Below, piece after piece: positions 41,201-52,100 of a stretch of 64,000 bases of DNA. Every line of letters starts with the position of its first letter. Within the stretch, counting starts at the first letter, position 1. Position numbers and translations under genes: made by a program. The notes under the pieces were generated by a model. That model ran no database searches. It saw only the letters and a list, made by a program, of their open reading frames with translations, and had not been told where the DNA came from. Source of the DNA: Anthopleura xanthogrammica (lineage: Eukaryota; Cnidaria; Anthozoa; Actiniaria; Actiniidae); the NCBI GenBank assembly GCA_964019055.1, contig OZ025207.1, positions 13,977,357 to 14,041,356 on the forward strand, read 5' to 3'.

Positions 41201-44200
41201 ATTTGATTTGAGCGCAAGGTCACAACAAAATATGTTTTACCCAAACTTTGTCTGCAGGTTTTTCCAGCATATTTTCTTCTGTGCTGACATTATTTACATA
41301 TGAATATAATACATTTCAAGCTTGGTAAGCGACATGCAACATGCATTAAAACCTTCACCAACCTTTTTTTTGAAATTGTTGAATATTTATTTCTAGTTGA
41401 CCTATATATACCTCTGCCACTTTGCATCATTCAGTACTGATACACGCCCTTTTAATCATGAATTTAATATTTATTAATTATAACATTTATTCTATCTTGT
41501 TTATGGAAAAAAACCTTTAAGTAGCTAATGAACCAAATATGGCTGTTCGCCTGGTGGATGGCAAAACTCCAAATCAAGGCCGAGTAGAGCTTCGATATTA
41601 TGGATTCTGGGGCACAATTTGTGACGATTTATGGGGACTTGAAGATGCTTACGTGGTCTGTCGTATGTTGAACTACAGCAAAGCATCATGGGCAGGAACC
41701 GCTGACGTCAGCGGAAGTGGTTATATATTATTGGATAATGTTCAGTGTCGCGGTAACGAGAAGTCATTGGAGTACTGTGGGAATAATAGTTTGGGTCAGC
41801 ATGACTGCGGTCACAAGGAAGACGCAGGAGTAATTTGTGAAAATCTGACACACGGTGAGTTTCTGTTATGTGGTTACATAATTACCTGTAGTTAAAATAT
41901 ATTGATAAGATAGTTATCAGTTGGGTATTTGTACGAAATTACACGAGACATAAGGTAGCAACAAGTTACGTGGGACTCAGAGGAGAACTGTCAGTGCTGT
42001 CCTGATTTAAGCATCTGTGCGCAAATAGACCCCTTGCAAAAAAAAAAAAAAAATCCTGAGAATAGTCCCTTTCACAGTTCCCTGCGTCATCTTGAAAGGC
42101 AACCGGGCTTTTGCATCGAAGCGAGACGAACGGTGACCTTGCAATGATAAGGACATGTGAATGATTGTCCAATGTGTCAGAAAAAGGTCTCTATCATTGG
42201 AAGCTTACCATTGGTCTCACTTTGATGCAAAGGCACGGCTACCTTTCAAGATAGCGCAGGGAACTGTGAAAGGGGTAATTGCAACCTATCGTTTTTTCTC
42301 CAAATTGAGCTACATTCCGACGTGCTACAAGGGGTCTATTTGTTGCGCTGTCTTTTCCAAGGCGCTAGTAAACCACAAGGTGACTTGGAAGCTCCTCCTG
42401 ATGAAGAAAACTTTTCTGGTTTTTCATTACTTATATTAATACCTTTTACATCAATTTCTATTTCATCTAATTCACGTTTTCTTATAGATGAGTTAGCAGT
42501 TACTGCTCGTCTTGTTAAAACCCAACAAAAGCATGTTGGTCAAGTAGAAGTGAAATACAATGGGACCTGGACACCAGTCTGTGATGATACCTGGGATATA
42601 TTAGATGCTCACGTGATCTGTAGAATGCTTGGTTACAAAGGAGCCCAAGCGTCGATACGTCAGTATACAAAATTGATTTCTAATTCATGGATGGGTGGTG
42701 TAGTGTGTAATGGTGATGAAGAATCGATCAGCCATTGTTATCATCGTGGATGGACGAGCAATCAATGCCCTGGGAACTACTATGCAGGAGTCATGTGTAA
42801 AGTGAATGAAGGTTTGTTGCAATATAAGACTTCAATTGTTTAAACTTACTTAAATTTAAAATTAGTCTCTCGTTCGGCGTTGGTGAAACCTTTCTTTTTT
42901 TACGTCAACAAAAACAGAATTGCCACCAGTACATGTTCGTTTGGAGGATGGAAGTTCACCCAACTCTGGTCGTGTTGCTGTTCGCTATGGTAACGTATGG
43001 GGTACCATATGTAACAGGGGACTGGACATCAACGATGCTAAAGTGATTTGTCGTATGCTCGGCTATCCCGGGGCCAGTAAGGTATATCCAAAGTCCACCT
43101 TCAGACCAGGAAATGGTACTATCTGGCTAAGTAACCTGGAGTGTAATGGAACAGAGAACTCGATTGTTGACTGCCGCCATCCAGGATGGGGAGAAACCGT
43201 TACGTGCAACCATGACAACGATGTTGCTGTCTTGTGTAAAATAGGTAACCTATTACATATTTGTGCTCGCAAGGCTCCCATGGGAACTTTTTTTTAAAAA
43301 TAATTTCACTTTTTGTCAAGTGCTCGTTTTCTGTACTAGAACTAATACCTTCGAAGACAGTTAACCTGAACACACCAAGTGGCCGTTATTAAAATACCTC
43401 ATGCTAAAGGCCCGTTCACACGGGCAATTTTTGCAGCGATTTTTGGTGCGATTTTGCGGCGATTTTGGTCATTGTTAATAATGGTAAAGGATTAACTTGT
43501 AAAGTTTTATTCAGGACACCAAGATTACCTGGACAAATGTCTCTTTAGAAGCATGAGTTAAAATTTATTATATTTTCAAACATCGCCGCAGAAATCGCAC
43601 CAAAAATCTTTTGGCATATTGACATTTATTCAATGGATTACTATTTACGACACGGCTGCCATCTTTAATCGCAAGGCATTATGGGACATCCAGGGGTAAA
43701 ACAAAAAATAAAGACTGTGCATCATATATAGATTTTCCTTTATTTATCTTTCACGTCTATCTCTTGTCAAATTCTCTTGTGATGAATTGTTAATGTTAAT
43801 CGACGCCATTGCTGTAACAAAGCTTTGTACATTTGCCCCAAACCAAGATGGCCGCTGTATCGTCGAAGTTGTCCATTTTAACGTGTGAGACGGAAAATAC
43901 AAAATCGGCGAGAGGCAGATGCGTACAAAGAAGGAGGGTCTAGTTTTATATGCATTGCTGCTGACCAAAGATTTTTAGACTCGATTTTACTATTTTATGA
44001 TATTCTTGTTCAGCTGATGCTCCTGAATTCAAGGTCAATGGAACCAACGCCATCACAGAATCAACGGTGGCGATCTTGTTCAACGACTCACAAAAGATTG
44101 AAGCACAGTTGAAGAGGTACTTCTTGACTTGAACCAAGAAAAATATAATAAACATCCTGGTTAATTCCAAGGTAGCTTTTGTTTCAGAAAAGAATTAGAT

Positions 44201-46097
44201 GCTGAGAACAAGCATTTGGGATTAGTTCAAAAGAAGTGTGCCCGATGTAGACAAGAATATTGTATTTTGTATTCAAATATTTCCGAAACTAAAAAACATA
44301 TTGCATGCAGTATTGAATGTACAGAATGTACCTATACGGAAGCAGTGTTTTTTAGAACTCTTTTTATAGTAAGTTTACCCTCTCTACTATTTTAGCGTGC
44401 ATCAAGTGGCAGTGGAAAAGAGAGACAGTGAACAACGTTTCAAATCCCATGAACCGCCACCACCCTTTATCTACAATGAAGTCAACGTTACCATGGTAAC
44501 ACAGATGGGTAATGACAGTTACATCACCGCGGAGATCCTGGGTCCTATCTCCAACCTAATGATTGGTGACGGTCAGTATTACCATGGTTACTACAACGCA
44601 CCGTTAGACCCCGGATCAGTGTATAGAGTACACGTGAGGATCGTTACCATGGCAATGGATGGGGTGAGTAGAAACTATAATATCAATGCACGTACAATAG
44701 AGTTGTTGTGATCGTCCGGGTGAGTGTAGTCTTGAGAAAGACTGTTGTTGGTGGTGACTGATGTTTCGTTGACGTGAGCAGACGTTATCTTCAGAGTACA
44801 ATAAGGAATTCTTGGAGTGCAACCACGTGACTCAAAATCCCCTGAGATATGAATAACAATAAAACAGCCGCCACCTTGGTTGACATAACAAGAGAAGTTT
44901 AATGAGGAATGCTTTGTACAGTCCACCAATATGGCGGCTAGTGACGTAACATGCACCCCAAGAATACTCTCAATGAATGTATAGTTAAACCCCTTTTTAG
45001 CGGCCCTCTATGAAAAAATGTAGTTAAGTGGTCATTTGTTAAATTCACCATATTTACTTGACCTCTATTATTACGTTTTATTTTTTACAGAAAAGAATTT
45101 ACGGCAAGTCAGCCTTTGTAGCTTTTACGACAAAACCGGGTGAAGAAATCAATATCAAGTATTACAAAGGTAAAAACACGGTCAGGAAGTCCGGTAATGC
45201 TTTGTCTGTGTGAGAAAAAAGAGGGATATCACGGTTGTTCTTCGAGCCAATTTTGCATTCAGTGTATTGTCCATACGCCTCCCTCATATGACCCCGAAAA
45301 CATAACATATTTAAAAATATTGCGCGCAGTGTTGCGCGAAATGCTGCAGGCAATGGTGCTGAAGTAGAAATCGTTTTCTACTTCTTAAAAACTTCGTGTG
45401 ACAAATTGCGTCGTGTGACATGGCTCGCAGCATTGATTGCCTGCAACATACCGCGCAATGCACCTTGTGTTCGTAGCTTTAGACGACTGCAGGCTCAACT
45501 GTTATACCAGCTACTGCAATGTATATCGCGTTTTAGATAACTCTAATAACACATTCTTTTTAAAAAAATTACAGAAAATGCAGATGACGCAGGAGATTGT
45601 GGTGGATGTAATAAAGCAGCAGTGATAGCCCTGTCCCTGGTGATCGTTGTTCTGATTATTGTCATCATAATTGGTGTTGTGTGGTACTGTTATAAGAAAC
45701 GAAACGCTGTAAGGAACACGTCTGAAGGTAACTAACACAAAAACAACATTTAACGGCATCTTGTGAATATTCTTTCCTTTACTATGTAACAATACTAGAA
45801 CCCCCATAATAGAGGTTTTGCACCATCACGTGATGTCAGCCATGACAGGAGGCACAAACATAGAGTTTCTTCCCCCTGAGATACTGATTTTTTTTCATGT
45901 AAATCAGCTTCGCCCAGATTCAATTGTTCTTGCCTCTTGTCATGGCTGCCTTTCTGAGATGCCTTCGTGTGGGTGCCAAGCTTCTAGAGGGAGGCCTAGG
46001 TTTCTTGATATTGAATGCTAACGAAATGCTATGATTTCTTGTTGTAGGCTTAGAGATGAATGAAAAGGGTACTGATTCTCGCAATGAGACTCCATAA
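34086..46097 (+). CDS. SRCR receptor gene 4 (complete): SP + 8 SRCR + J-K-L + TM + tail
   Basis: Predicted exons: 34086-34146 SP, 36386-36721 A, 37070-37381 A', 38724-39041 B, 39654-39971 B', 40624-40950 C, 41522-41854 D, 42488-42811 E, 42918-43244 F, 44014-44116 J, 44396-44663 K, 45091-45169 L, 45575-45727 TM and 46048-46097 tail. All phases agree and the frame is open from ATG to TAA, so this is the one complete gene in the window. Its signal peptide and first four SRCR domains are diverged from those of genes 2, 3 and 5, but C to K are close. The protein is a single-pass type I receptor of roughly 1,140 residues with a short tail. It may be the older member from which the A-B-C duplicates diverged; this is inference. 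Confidence 0.85.
34947..35176. mobile_element. Foldback element with (GAGTAC) arms
   Basis: Arms gcgaccttcagatccgacta and its inverse at the right, each followed by degenerate cgagtacgagtacgag / ctcgtactcgtactcg runs. About 230 bp. Confidence 0.7.
35262..35362. mobile_element. Perfect-arm palindrome, 101 bp
   Basis: Arms ggagatacgaattttatctt and inverse, then gatattatctctca / tgagagataatatc around a loop cgctgcgctcact. Only a few bases differ between the arms. Confidence 0.7.
36386..36721 (+). CDS. Gene 4 SRCR exon A4
   Basis: Reads SQKEGDVWLTPTNS, PSGILYIFHNNTWGTIC, NDGWSMENTRVVCKALGY, GSGTRKILLSGVQC and CSHEQDVGIVCQAG. An alternative in-frame acceptor lies 9 nt earlier (start 36377, adding VPT/E). 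CKALGY replaces CRQLGY. Donor gtaat. Confidence 0.8.
37070..37381 (+). CDS. Gene 4 SRCR exon A'
   Basis: 104 codons: [59 protein letters not shown] and CAHTEDSGIMC. A short loop replaces the usual LGY by LGH. Unique to gene 4 in this window. Confidence 0.85.
38035..38265 (+). repeat. Two (TTA)n microsatellites
   Basis: Pure ATT/TTA runs at about 38035-38088 and 38213-38264, separated by AT-rich sequence. They lie in the A'-B intron of gene 4. An AATC run follows at 38341-38361. Confidence 0.9.
38724..39041 (+). CDS. Gene 4 SRCR exon B4
   Basis: 106 codons: NVSVRLFNSDIPNAGQVEV, FHGVWKSVC, DTKWDLREANVICRMMGYS, GDVWLSGVSCNGDE and CRNNRRAGVVC. The WGT(V/I)C motif is altered to WKSVC. Confidence 0.83.
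39228..39427. mobile_element. MITE related to 23141, copy c
   Basis: Carries gcagagtgaatgtcgctcgcattac and, on the right, gcgattttgttgctcgtatttccgc, as in copies a and b. The left outer end is eroded. A G-run follows at 39449-39465. Confidence 0.5.
39654..39971 (+). CDS. Gene 4 SRCR exon B4'
   Basis: 106 codons: [68 protein letters not shown] and KDTWIVC. The NGSEDSTEQC stretch links it to the B exons of genes 2, 3 and 5. Confidence 0.83.
40063..40331. mobile_element. Palindromic element, about 270 bp
   Basis: Arms ttttaccaagagagcatgaa and inverse, then cttcttaataccgcgcgc / gcgcgcggtattaagaag and cccggttgggcttttt / aaaacccaaccggga. It lies in the B'-C intron of gene 4. Confidence 0.7.
40422..40580 (+). 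mobile_element. tRNA-derived SINE, copy 2
   Basis: gggtagcatgggtggcatag, B box ggttcgagcccc, then gtttgatgtgctgctctctcc. Same family as 26872 and 52510. Confidence 0.6.
40624..40950 (+). CDS. Gene 4 SRCR exon C4
   Basis: 109 codons: [53 protein letters not shown] and CSHGNDVGVVCHSYPG. Acceptor tatacag, donor gttag. Confidence 0.87.
41522..41854 (+). CDS. Gene 4 SRCR exon D4
   Basis: 111 codons: [54 protein letters not shown] and CGHKEDAGVIC. Acceptor tttaag, donor gtgagt. Confidence 0.87.
42488..42811 (+). CDS. Gene 4 SRCR exon E4
   Basis: 108 codons: [59 protein letters not shown] and [12 protein letters not shown]. Confidence 0.87.
42918..43244 (+). CDS. Gene 4 SRCR exon F4
   Basis: 109 codons: [57 protein letters not shown] and CNHDNDVAVLC. 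Donor gtaacc. Confidence 0.88.
43408..43610. mobile_element. MITE with GCGATTTTTGGTGCGATT arms
   Basis: Left ggcccgttcacacgggc and gcgatttttggtgcgatt; right aaatcgcaccaaaaatc. Imperfect inverted repeat in the F-J intron of gene 4. Confidence 0.5.
44014..44116 (+). CDS. Gene 4 exon J
   Basis: 103 nt, phase 1-2: DAPEFKVNGTNAITESTVAI and LFNDSQKIEAQLK. Acceptor ttgttcag. Confidence 0.8.
44396..44663 (+). CDS. Gene 4 exon K
   Basis: 268 nt: VHQVAVEKRDSEQRFKSHE, YNEVNVTMVTQMGNDSYI, ILGPISNLMIGDGQYYHG and YNAPLDPGSVYRVHVR. Donor gtgagt. Confidence 0.82.
45091..45169 (+). CDS. Gene 4 exon L
   Basis: KRIYGKSAFVAFTTKPGEEI and NIKYYK, phase 0-1, 79 nt; 15 nt longer than L of genes 2 and 3. Confidence 0.8.
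45575..45727 (+). CDS. Gene 4 transmembrane exon
   Basis: 51 codons: stalk NADDAGDCGGCNK with two extra cysteines, membrane helix AAVIALSLVIVVLIIVIIIG, then WYCYKKRNAVRNTSE. Acceptor attacag, donor gtaact. Confidence 0.87.
46048..46097 (+). CDS. Gene 4 cytoplasmic tail and stop
   Basis: LEMNEKGTDSRNETP and TAA at 46095-46097, after acceptor ttgttgtag. It has no recognised signalling motif. Confidence 0.78.
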
Positions 46098-46692
46098 GAA
46101 TACCAACCAAGATTGTCATCGTTACCAGGTCAGTCATGTCAAAAGCTAGATGTTCTATTTTGTTCATCACTTATGATGCATACCTCAACACATCACTGTA
46201 CCTAACGTATTATTCGTAATATAACACTAACAATAATAATGATATGATAATAATAACGTATATTAAACCAAATCTCGCAGCCCGTAGACTGAATTACATT
46301 TGGGCCCAAGATAATATAAGCTAATAATAAGAGAATTTATTATTTATCACGAGGGTAAAAGTACTAAATAGTTCCAATAACTTGTAACTTATAAAAATAA
46401 ATAAATAAACTTGTAGCCCTCAAGGCTAAATATATATCATATATATGAAGTTACAAGATAAAATCTACTCGTAAGAAGAACTATCATACAACTATATACA
46501 TGTAAACGATAAATATAAACTTGTAACGTAATGAGAAGTTCCTATTTTCTTAATTTCTTCTGTTTTTCTTCTGTTCTTCTGTTCTTCTTAGTTTCTTTTT
46601 ATCATTCTTCCAATTAAGTCTTTCTTTATCCCCACGTAACTGTTCTTTGTTTCTTTTCTTTATTTGTTCCCTTTCCTCTCTTCCTCTTTCAT

Positions 46693-46724
<32 letters not shown>

Positions 46725-47769
46725 GTTCTCTTCTCACTGTCTGTCTTAACTGAATTCAAATCTGTCTTGACATGAATTTCAGATGACAACTACGTGCTCA
46801 GTGCGATATCAATCACAGCTTAGCAAGAACTAATGCGAATAAAACGAAGTGATCGAGACGCATTTGTAAAAACTACTTAGAAATAACTTAGACAACATTA
46901 AAATCAGTACTTCAATATTACTAAATGTTTAAAAATTAATGTTAAATACAATAATAGTGGAATTAATATTTGAAGAAATATAAATAAGATTTATTTCCTC
47001 ATATTGGGGAAAGTTTTGGGTTTCCTCTGCCTTTGATGATCACTCGGAACCATCATGCATTTCGGCTCATCAATCCCACGAGAAACCATGGTGGATCAAC
47101 GGTTTGAAAACAATTATGTTGTTAAAAGTATGTTATTAAGTATGTTGTTTTGATCGCTTGCCCCGGGGTTACAAAATCATGGATTGGATTCCTTGATGGA
47201 GGCTTGTAAGTAGCTCATATATATTCAAGAAATTATTGCGGTTATGCAATGCAAAATACCCAAAGCTGTACACCGGTTTTAGAATCCTTGCAGTAATTAA
47301 GCTTAAAGTGGCTCGATGTAGTTTTCTTAGACTTGAGGTACCTCTGCTTTTATTAGCATAACAGATTAGAATCATCTGCAAAAGATCAGTGAAAGTCAAG
47401 TAGTTGATGAGAATTATAAAATTCATTGATTTCAAGCATGAACAAAAGAGGCCCTAGAATGGAGCCTTGTGGAACTCCACATATGATTTGTTGTGATTCT
47501 GAATATGAAACAGCACGGCCCACGACACCGTCACGGTAAGAAATCAAAAAAAAATAAAATGTCGAACGTACCGTACCAATCAGAGCGCGTAAGCATAACT
47601 AGTAAGCCAATAGAAATGCAAAGACACGGCACCGTTATGGTCACGACATCAAACATTCGTACCGTGACATTTATCACATTCATGTGAAATTTACTCTAAT
47701 TAAAAAAATAAGAGAACACGAAATATTGCCTTATTTAGGGCTGCATCTCCTGTCTCCACTGTTAACAGG

Positions 47770-48270
47770 GCACTAAGATCGCCCCCTATTATTTTGCATT
47801 CTAGCAAATGACTTATGCTGCAAAATCCTACTAGGATTAAGTATGTTGATGACATGTCAGTAGTTGAATTCATCCCCAGTGAATGATTCTTACAGATATG
47901 CTAATGCTAGGGGTATGATGTTAAATCCTAAGAAGTTTAAAGACATGGTCATCGATTTTCTACACTATAAACCATGTGAACCAGACCCTTTAATGATAGG
48001 CTCTTTGGCCTTAGAACAAGTTGAGAGCTATAAGTTACTGGGTGTATATATCTCCAATGATCTCACTAGGAATGTTCACTGTAATTTAATATATAGTTAA
48101 GAAAGCTAATAAGAGCTAGATTATCTGCTATCCGACGTCCTAAGAGGAGTGGTCTCCCTCCCCCAGCTATTGTTAGGGTTTATTGTTCAATCATTAGATC
48201 CATTCTCGAATATGCCTCCCAAGTTTGGGCTGCTTTATCTGTTTATCTATTTTTATTTATCTATTTAATA
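47770..48270 (+). pseudogene. LINE reverse-transcriptase fragment in the gene 5 upstream block
   Basis: Broken frame containing KYVDDMSVVEFIP (the YxDD catalytic box of reverse transcriptase), NPKKFKDMVIDF, SYKLLGVYISNDL and later SIIRSILEYASQVW. It is a CR1/Jockey-like palm and thumb fragment that splits sequence continuous upstream of gene 2. Confidence 0.75.
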
Positions 48271-49019
48271 ATATAATTCAATAATATAATTCTTAGCGCA
48301 TCACATTAGAAATATCAATGCGCTTACCTAAATAGACACAAATAAACTAATAATAATTACAAATTTTAAAAAGTGTTATTAAGAAACCCAACTGGTAACC
48401 CATTGGTAGCCCATTACTAATATTATGGATGATAAATTCCTTTTATCATCCCTGCTAATATAAAGAAAGCCATTTGCAAAATATTTTATATTCAATAAAA
48501 TCCTCATAAAACGCTCCTAAAAATTGAACAAAAGCGAATCAGTTGTTCTTTCCCTCTGTTCAAAATTTGCCTTTTAGATTGAAATTCAATATTCGTTTGT
48601 TTACAATATACAATTGGTGATGATCCAAACAAGACAAAACCTTCAGTACAGTTGTTTCGAATTCGAAAGTCTTGATAAATAACATTTTCTAAAGGTCAAA
48701 CCTTTTCTCTTTTTGAATGGCCTTGGTTATTTCTTCTTTGTCAAGGAGTCAAGCAATGCATGCTGCATCTTAAAATCCCACCTCAGTTTTAACTTAGCTT
48801 TTTTATGATTTAAAAATATTTTTTGTCAAGTTACAAACTAGTCTCTGACGGCCCACTCTAGAGACATGGTACTTGACACCTGTCAAGGTGAATATCAGTA
48901 ATGCCTTCGAAAAATCGCTACTGCGGAAGAGTTAAGAAAGCCAAAACTAGATAAACCTAATCAGTTGCTGCATACTTTCATGTTACTTGTCACGATTCCA
49001 TTGCGTCTCACTTCATCGA

Positions 49020-49030
49020 GGGGAATTCTC
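49020..49030 (+). promoter_or_regulatory. kB-like motif before gene 5 ATG
   Basis: GGGGAATTCTC, 11 bp before the ATG at 49042. Confidence 0.35.
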
Positions 49031-49041
49031 TTACCGGTAGA

Positions 49042-49102
49042 ATGGAAGGATATGCACTTTTACTTATCATCTTTGGGTTACCTGTGATCTTCATTAAATT
49101 GG
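49042..49102 (+). CDS. Gene 5 signal-peptide exon
   Basis: [23 protein letters not shown] secretory signal (61 nt, phase 1, donor gtaagt), nearly the same as those of genes 2 and 3. Confidence 0.8.
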
Positions 49103-52100
49103 GTAAGTCTTTAAAATAACCCTATTTATATAAAATATAAAATAACACGACAACAAGAATATAGTTAATTATTAAACTTCCATATATTGCAACCGGGTAA
49201 AAATGAAATGTAATAACGATAAATCAACTTATGAATTTTTTTTTTGTCAGTCGAGTATTTTTTTTCAGAATGACATCATTGATATTTTAAACGGAATTAA
49301 TAACATCTGTATGAAACCAACTTGGCAAACTCTGAAGTAAAAGAGCAGGCCGAAAATAACGGATCAAATCTTAGAAGGAAAATGAAGGCCTTTAATCATT
49401 AACCAAATGTGCTACTCTTTTGTTTTTTATTAAGTATTAAATATTCTTTCAATTTGTAAAGTAACAAAATACATTTTAATGCTAGCATATAGAGTGCTTA
49501 CACTATGTCCATGAAATAAAATCTAAATAGTTACTACCTAATAGTTTTTATTTAGTGACTATTAGTCACTATCACTCAACTGGAACAGCTCTAGTAACAA
49601 TACACAAGGGAAATCAAATACTCAAGACAATAGAAAGATAATACTTTATTTAATAGAGGCATACTTTATTGTTACTAAAGCTGTTCCAGTTGAGTGATAG
49701 TGACTAATAGTCACTAAATAAAAACTATTAGGTAGTAACTATTTAGATTTTATTTCATGGACATAGTGTAAGCACTCTATTTTAGATATTTTTTCATGAG
49801 ATATTTTTTCTAGCTATTTTTTCTGAGGCAAAATTGCCCTTCTATCTTCTAGGCATTCGTATGTGTATTTTGCAACAATTTTTTAGAATCTTTTTATTTG
49901 GGTTGATAAGGAAATGGAATTTGTCGTTTTCACTTGTTTCTAATACTTTTGACAACCCCCCCCCCCCCCCCATATTTTTGGCCTTGCTACGGCCCTGCCT
50001 GCATGATATGGCGCAGTAGCAATGCAATATTCACAAAATATTTCATTTGCAAAGGAGAAAACTGAATTGTTTTGACGTACATCAGGCTGCCTTGAAATCC
50101 GTTCATTAAGCGACTAAAAGAGATAGATCAATTTCGAAATTCTATCATTTTACTAGTGTCCCCCCCATTGACTTGGGCTTGTGGCTCCCTTTTTACCTTT
50201 GGTAATAAGGGAGCTTTAATGATACCAGCAAATCTAGAAGACCTATTGTATATAAAATCGTACTTGATTTTTTGGGTGGTGGGTTTTGCATTAAAAAATA
50301 CCCCTATGGACTAATAAATATGATTATTTTTTATTAACAACAGATGCTGCCAACGTCAGGCTAGCAAATGGCATCAAAACCAACTCACTTTCTATCGGTA
50401 TCCTACAAGTCTACCACAACAATGAATGGGGAACAGTATGTGAAGATGAATGGAACATAAAGAACACCAAAGTAGTCTGTAGACAACTAGGTTATGCTTA
50501 TGGTTCATCACACATGTCTTTTGGAGAAGGAAGTGGACAGATCTGGCTGGACGACGTGTCGTGTACTGGTTGGGAAAGCTCCATAGACGAGTGTAGTCAC
50601 TTAGGATGGGGTAATGAAAACTGCGGCCATAGTGAAGACGTTGGTTTACTCTGCTACTCAGGTTGGTATATGATGATTAATTTTTTCCCTTAAGCAGCAC
50701 AACCACATCATTGTGATTAAGCTTTCTTGAAAAAAATAATAAGAAAGATTCATTTTTTGTTTGTTTGCTCTTGAGCGTGATACTTTCTTGATACTTTTTC
50801 CTTCCTTCCTTCCATTCTTCTTTCTCTCCATCCCAGATCCTTCTTTTCTTTCATTTTTTTCTCTTTTTATCGTTTTTCCGAGTAGCAAAAGTTGTAATGG
50901 TAATGGTAATGGTAATGGTAATGGTAATGGTAATGGTAATGGTAATGGTATATAATGGTAATGGTAATGGTAATGGTAATGGTAATGGTAATGGTAATGG
51001 TAATGGTAATGGTAATGGTAATGGTAATGGTAATGGTAATGGTAATGGTAATGGTAATGGTAATGGTAATGGTAATGGTAATGGTAATGGTAATGGTAAT
51101 GGTAATGGTAATGGTAATGGTAATGGTAATGGTAATGGTAATGGTAATGGTAATTATAACTATAATAATTTATTTTAAATAATAAAAAAATAAAAATAAT
51201 CATAATATTTTACTAGGGAGCCTACTCGCCAATTTACGTAAATAAATATAAACAATATAAAAAAAAAGAAATATATATCAAATATTAAAGCAAAATTATA
51301 TTAATAATAATAATAATAATAATAATTTTTAATACATAGCAAGACAGATTTACATACGTGTTTAAGCAGCCCTAAGTTGCTGCTGTTTAAACCATTTGGA
51401 AATAATAATAATAATAATAACAATAATAATAATAATCAATTTTATTTATAGAGGGTGAAAATTGCCAACTCAGCACTGATAAACTTGTGGCCCTAGGCCT
51501 CTTTTGTGTAACGTCTCTAAGTGAGACGGAACGGCCATTTTATGTGGTCATCCGAGCCACGGTGAAAGTGTAATCATTTGCAGATATTTTTGTAGCAAAG
51601 GCAGCACGTTCTACTCAGATATTTTAAGACCCTGAGTGTTATTCTGGCCGTGGAGGCTTGAACCACAACACCCCGCACAACAGACCGGTGCCTAACTAAC
51701 TGAGCTAAACGGGAGGAAGGACATTCAATGTTCTTTTGAGTGACAAGAGTCTGAATTCTAAGAGATGAAACAGAATTAAAGTTTTCATGCTTTTGACTAT
51801 TTTAATAGGTTCACCGATTATAGACTTCCGACTGCGTGATACACCCAATGCTTATGTTTTTGGACTTGAGGCACGTTGTTTTGGCACATGGGGAGCTGTC
51901 TGTGGAGACATTGGAGGTATTGGTCTAGAAGATGCTCATGTGATTTGTCGTATGTCGGGTTACAGCAAAGCGTTGTGGGTGTATAGGCAATTGCCAAATG
52001 CCTCTCTTCCAATCAGATTCTCTATCAAGATGACTTGTAATGGCGAAGAGAATTCAACTGAACAGTGTAGCTACGTGGGATTAAAAGAAGAACAGTCATG

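Larger units (their letters stand above)
46098..49041. other. Gap between genes 4 and 5
   Basis: 3' UTR of gene 4 is expected at the left (AATAAA at about 46407 and 46835). It holds a CT-rich tract at 46545-46745 and, from about 47510, the upstream block shared with genes 2 and 3, interrupted by LINE sequence at about 47770-48270. No other gene is supported. Confidence 0.5.

Noticed and set aside
46550..46789. Arg/Glu-rich minus-strand frame
   Set aside because: Complement of a CT-rich tract with tctctc runs; no homology recognised.
50658..51203. Tyr-His repeat frame on the minus strand and Met-Val frames on the plus strand
   Set aside because: Products of the second GGTAAT array.
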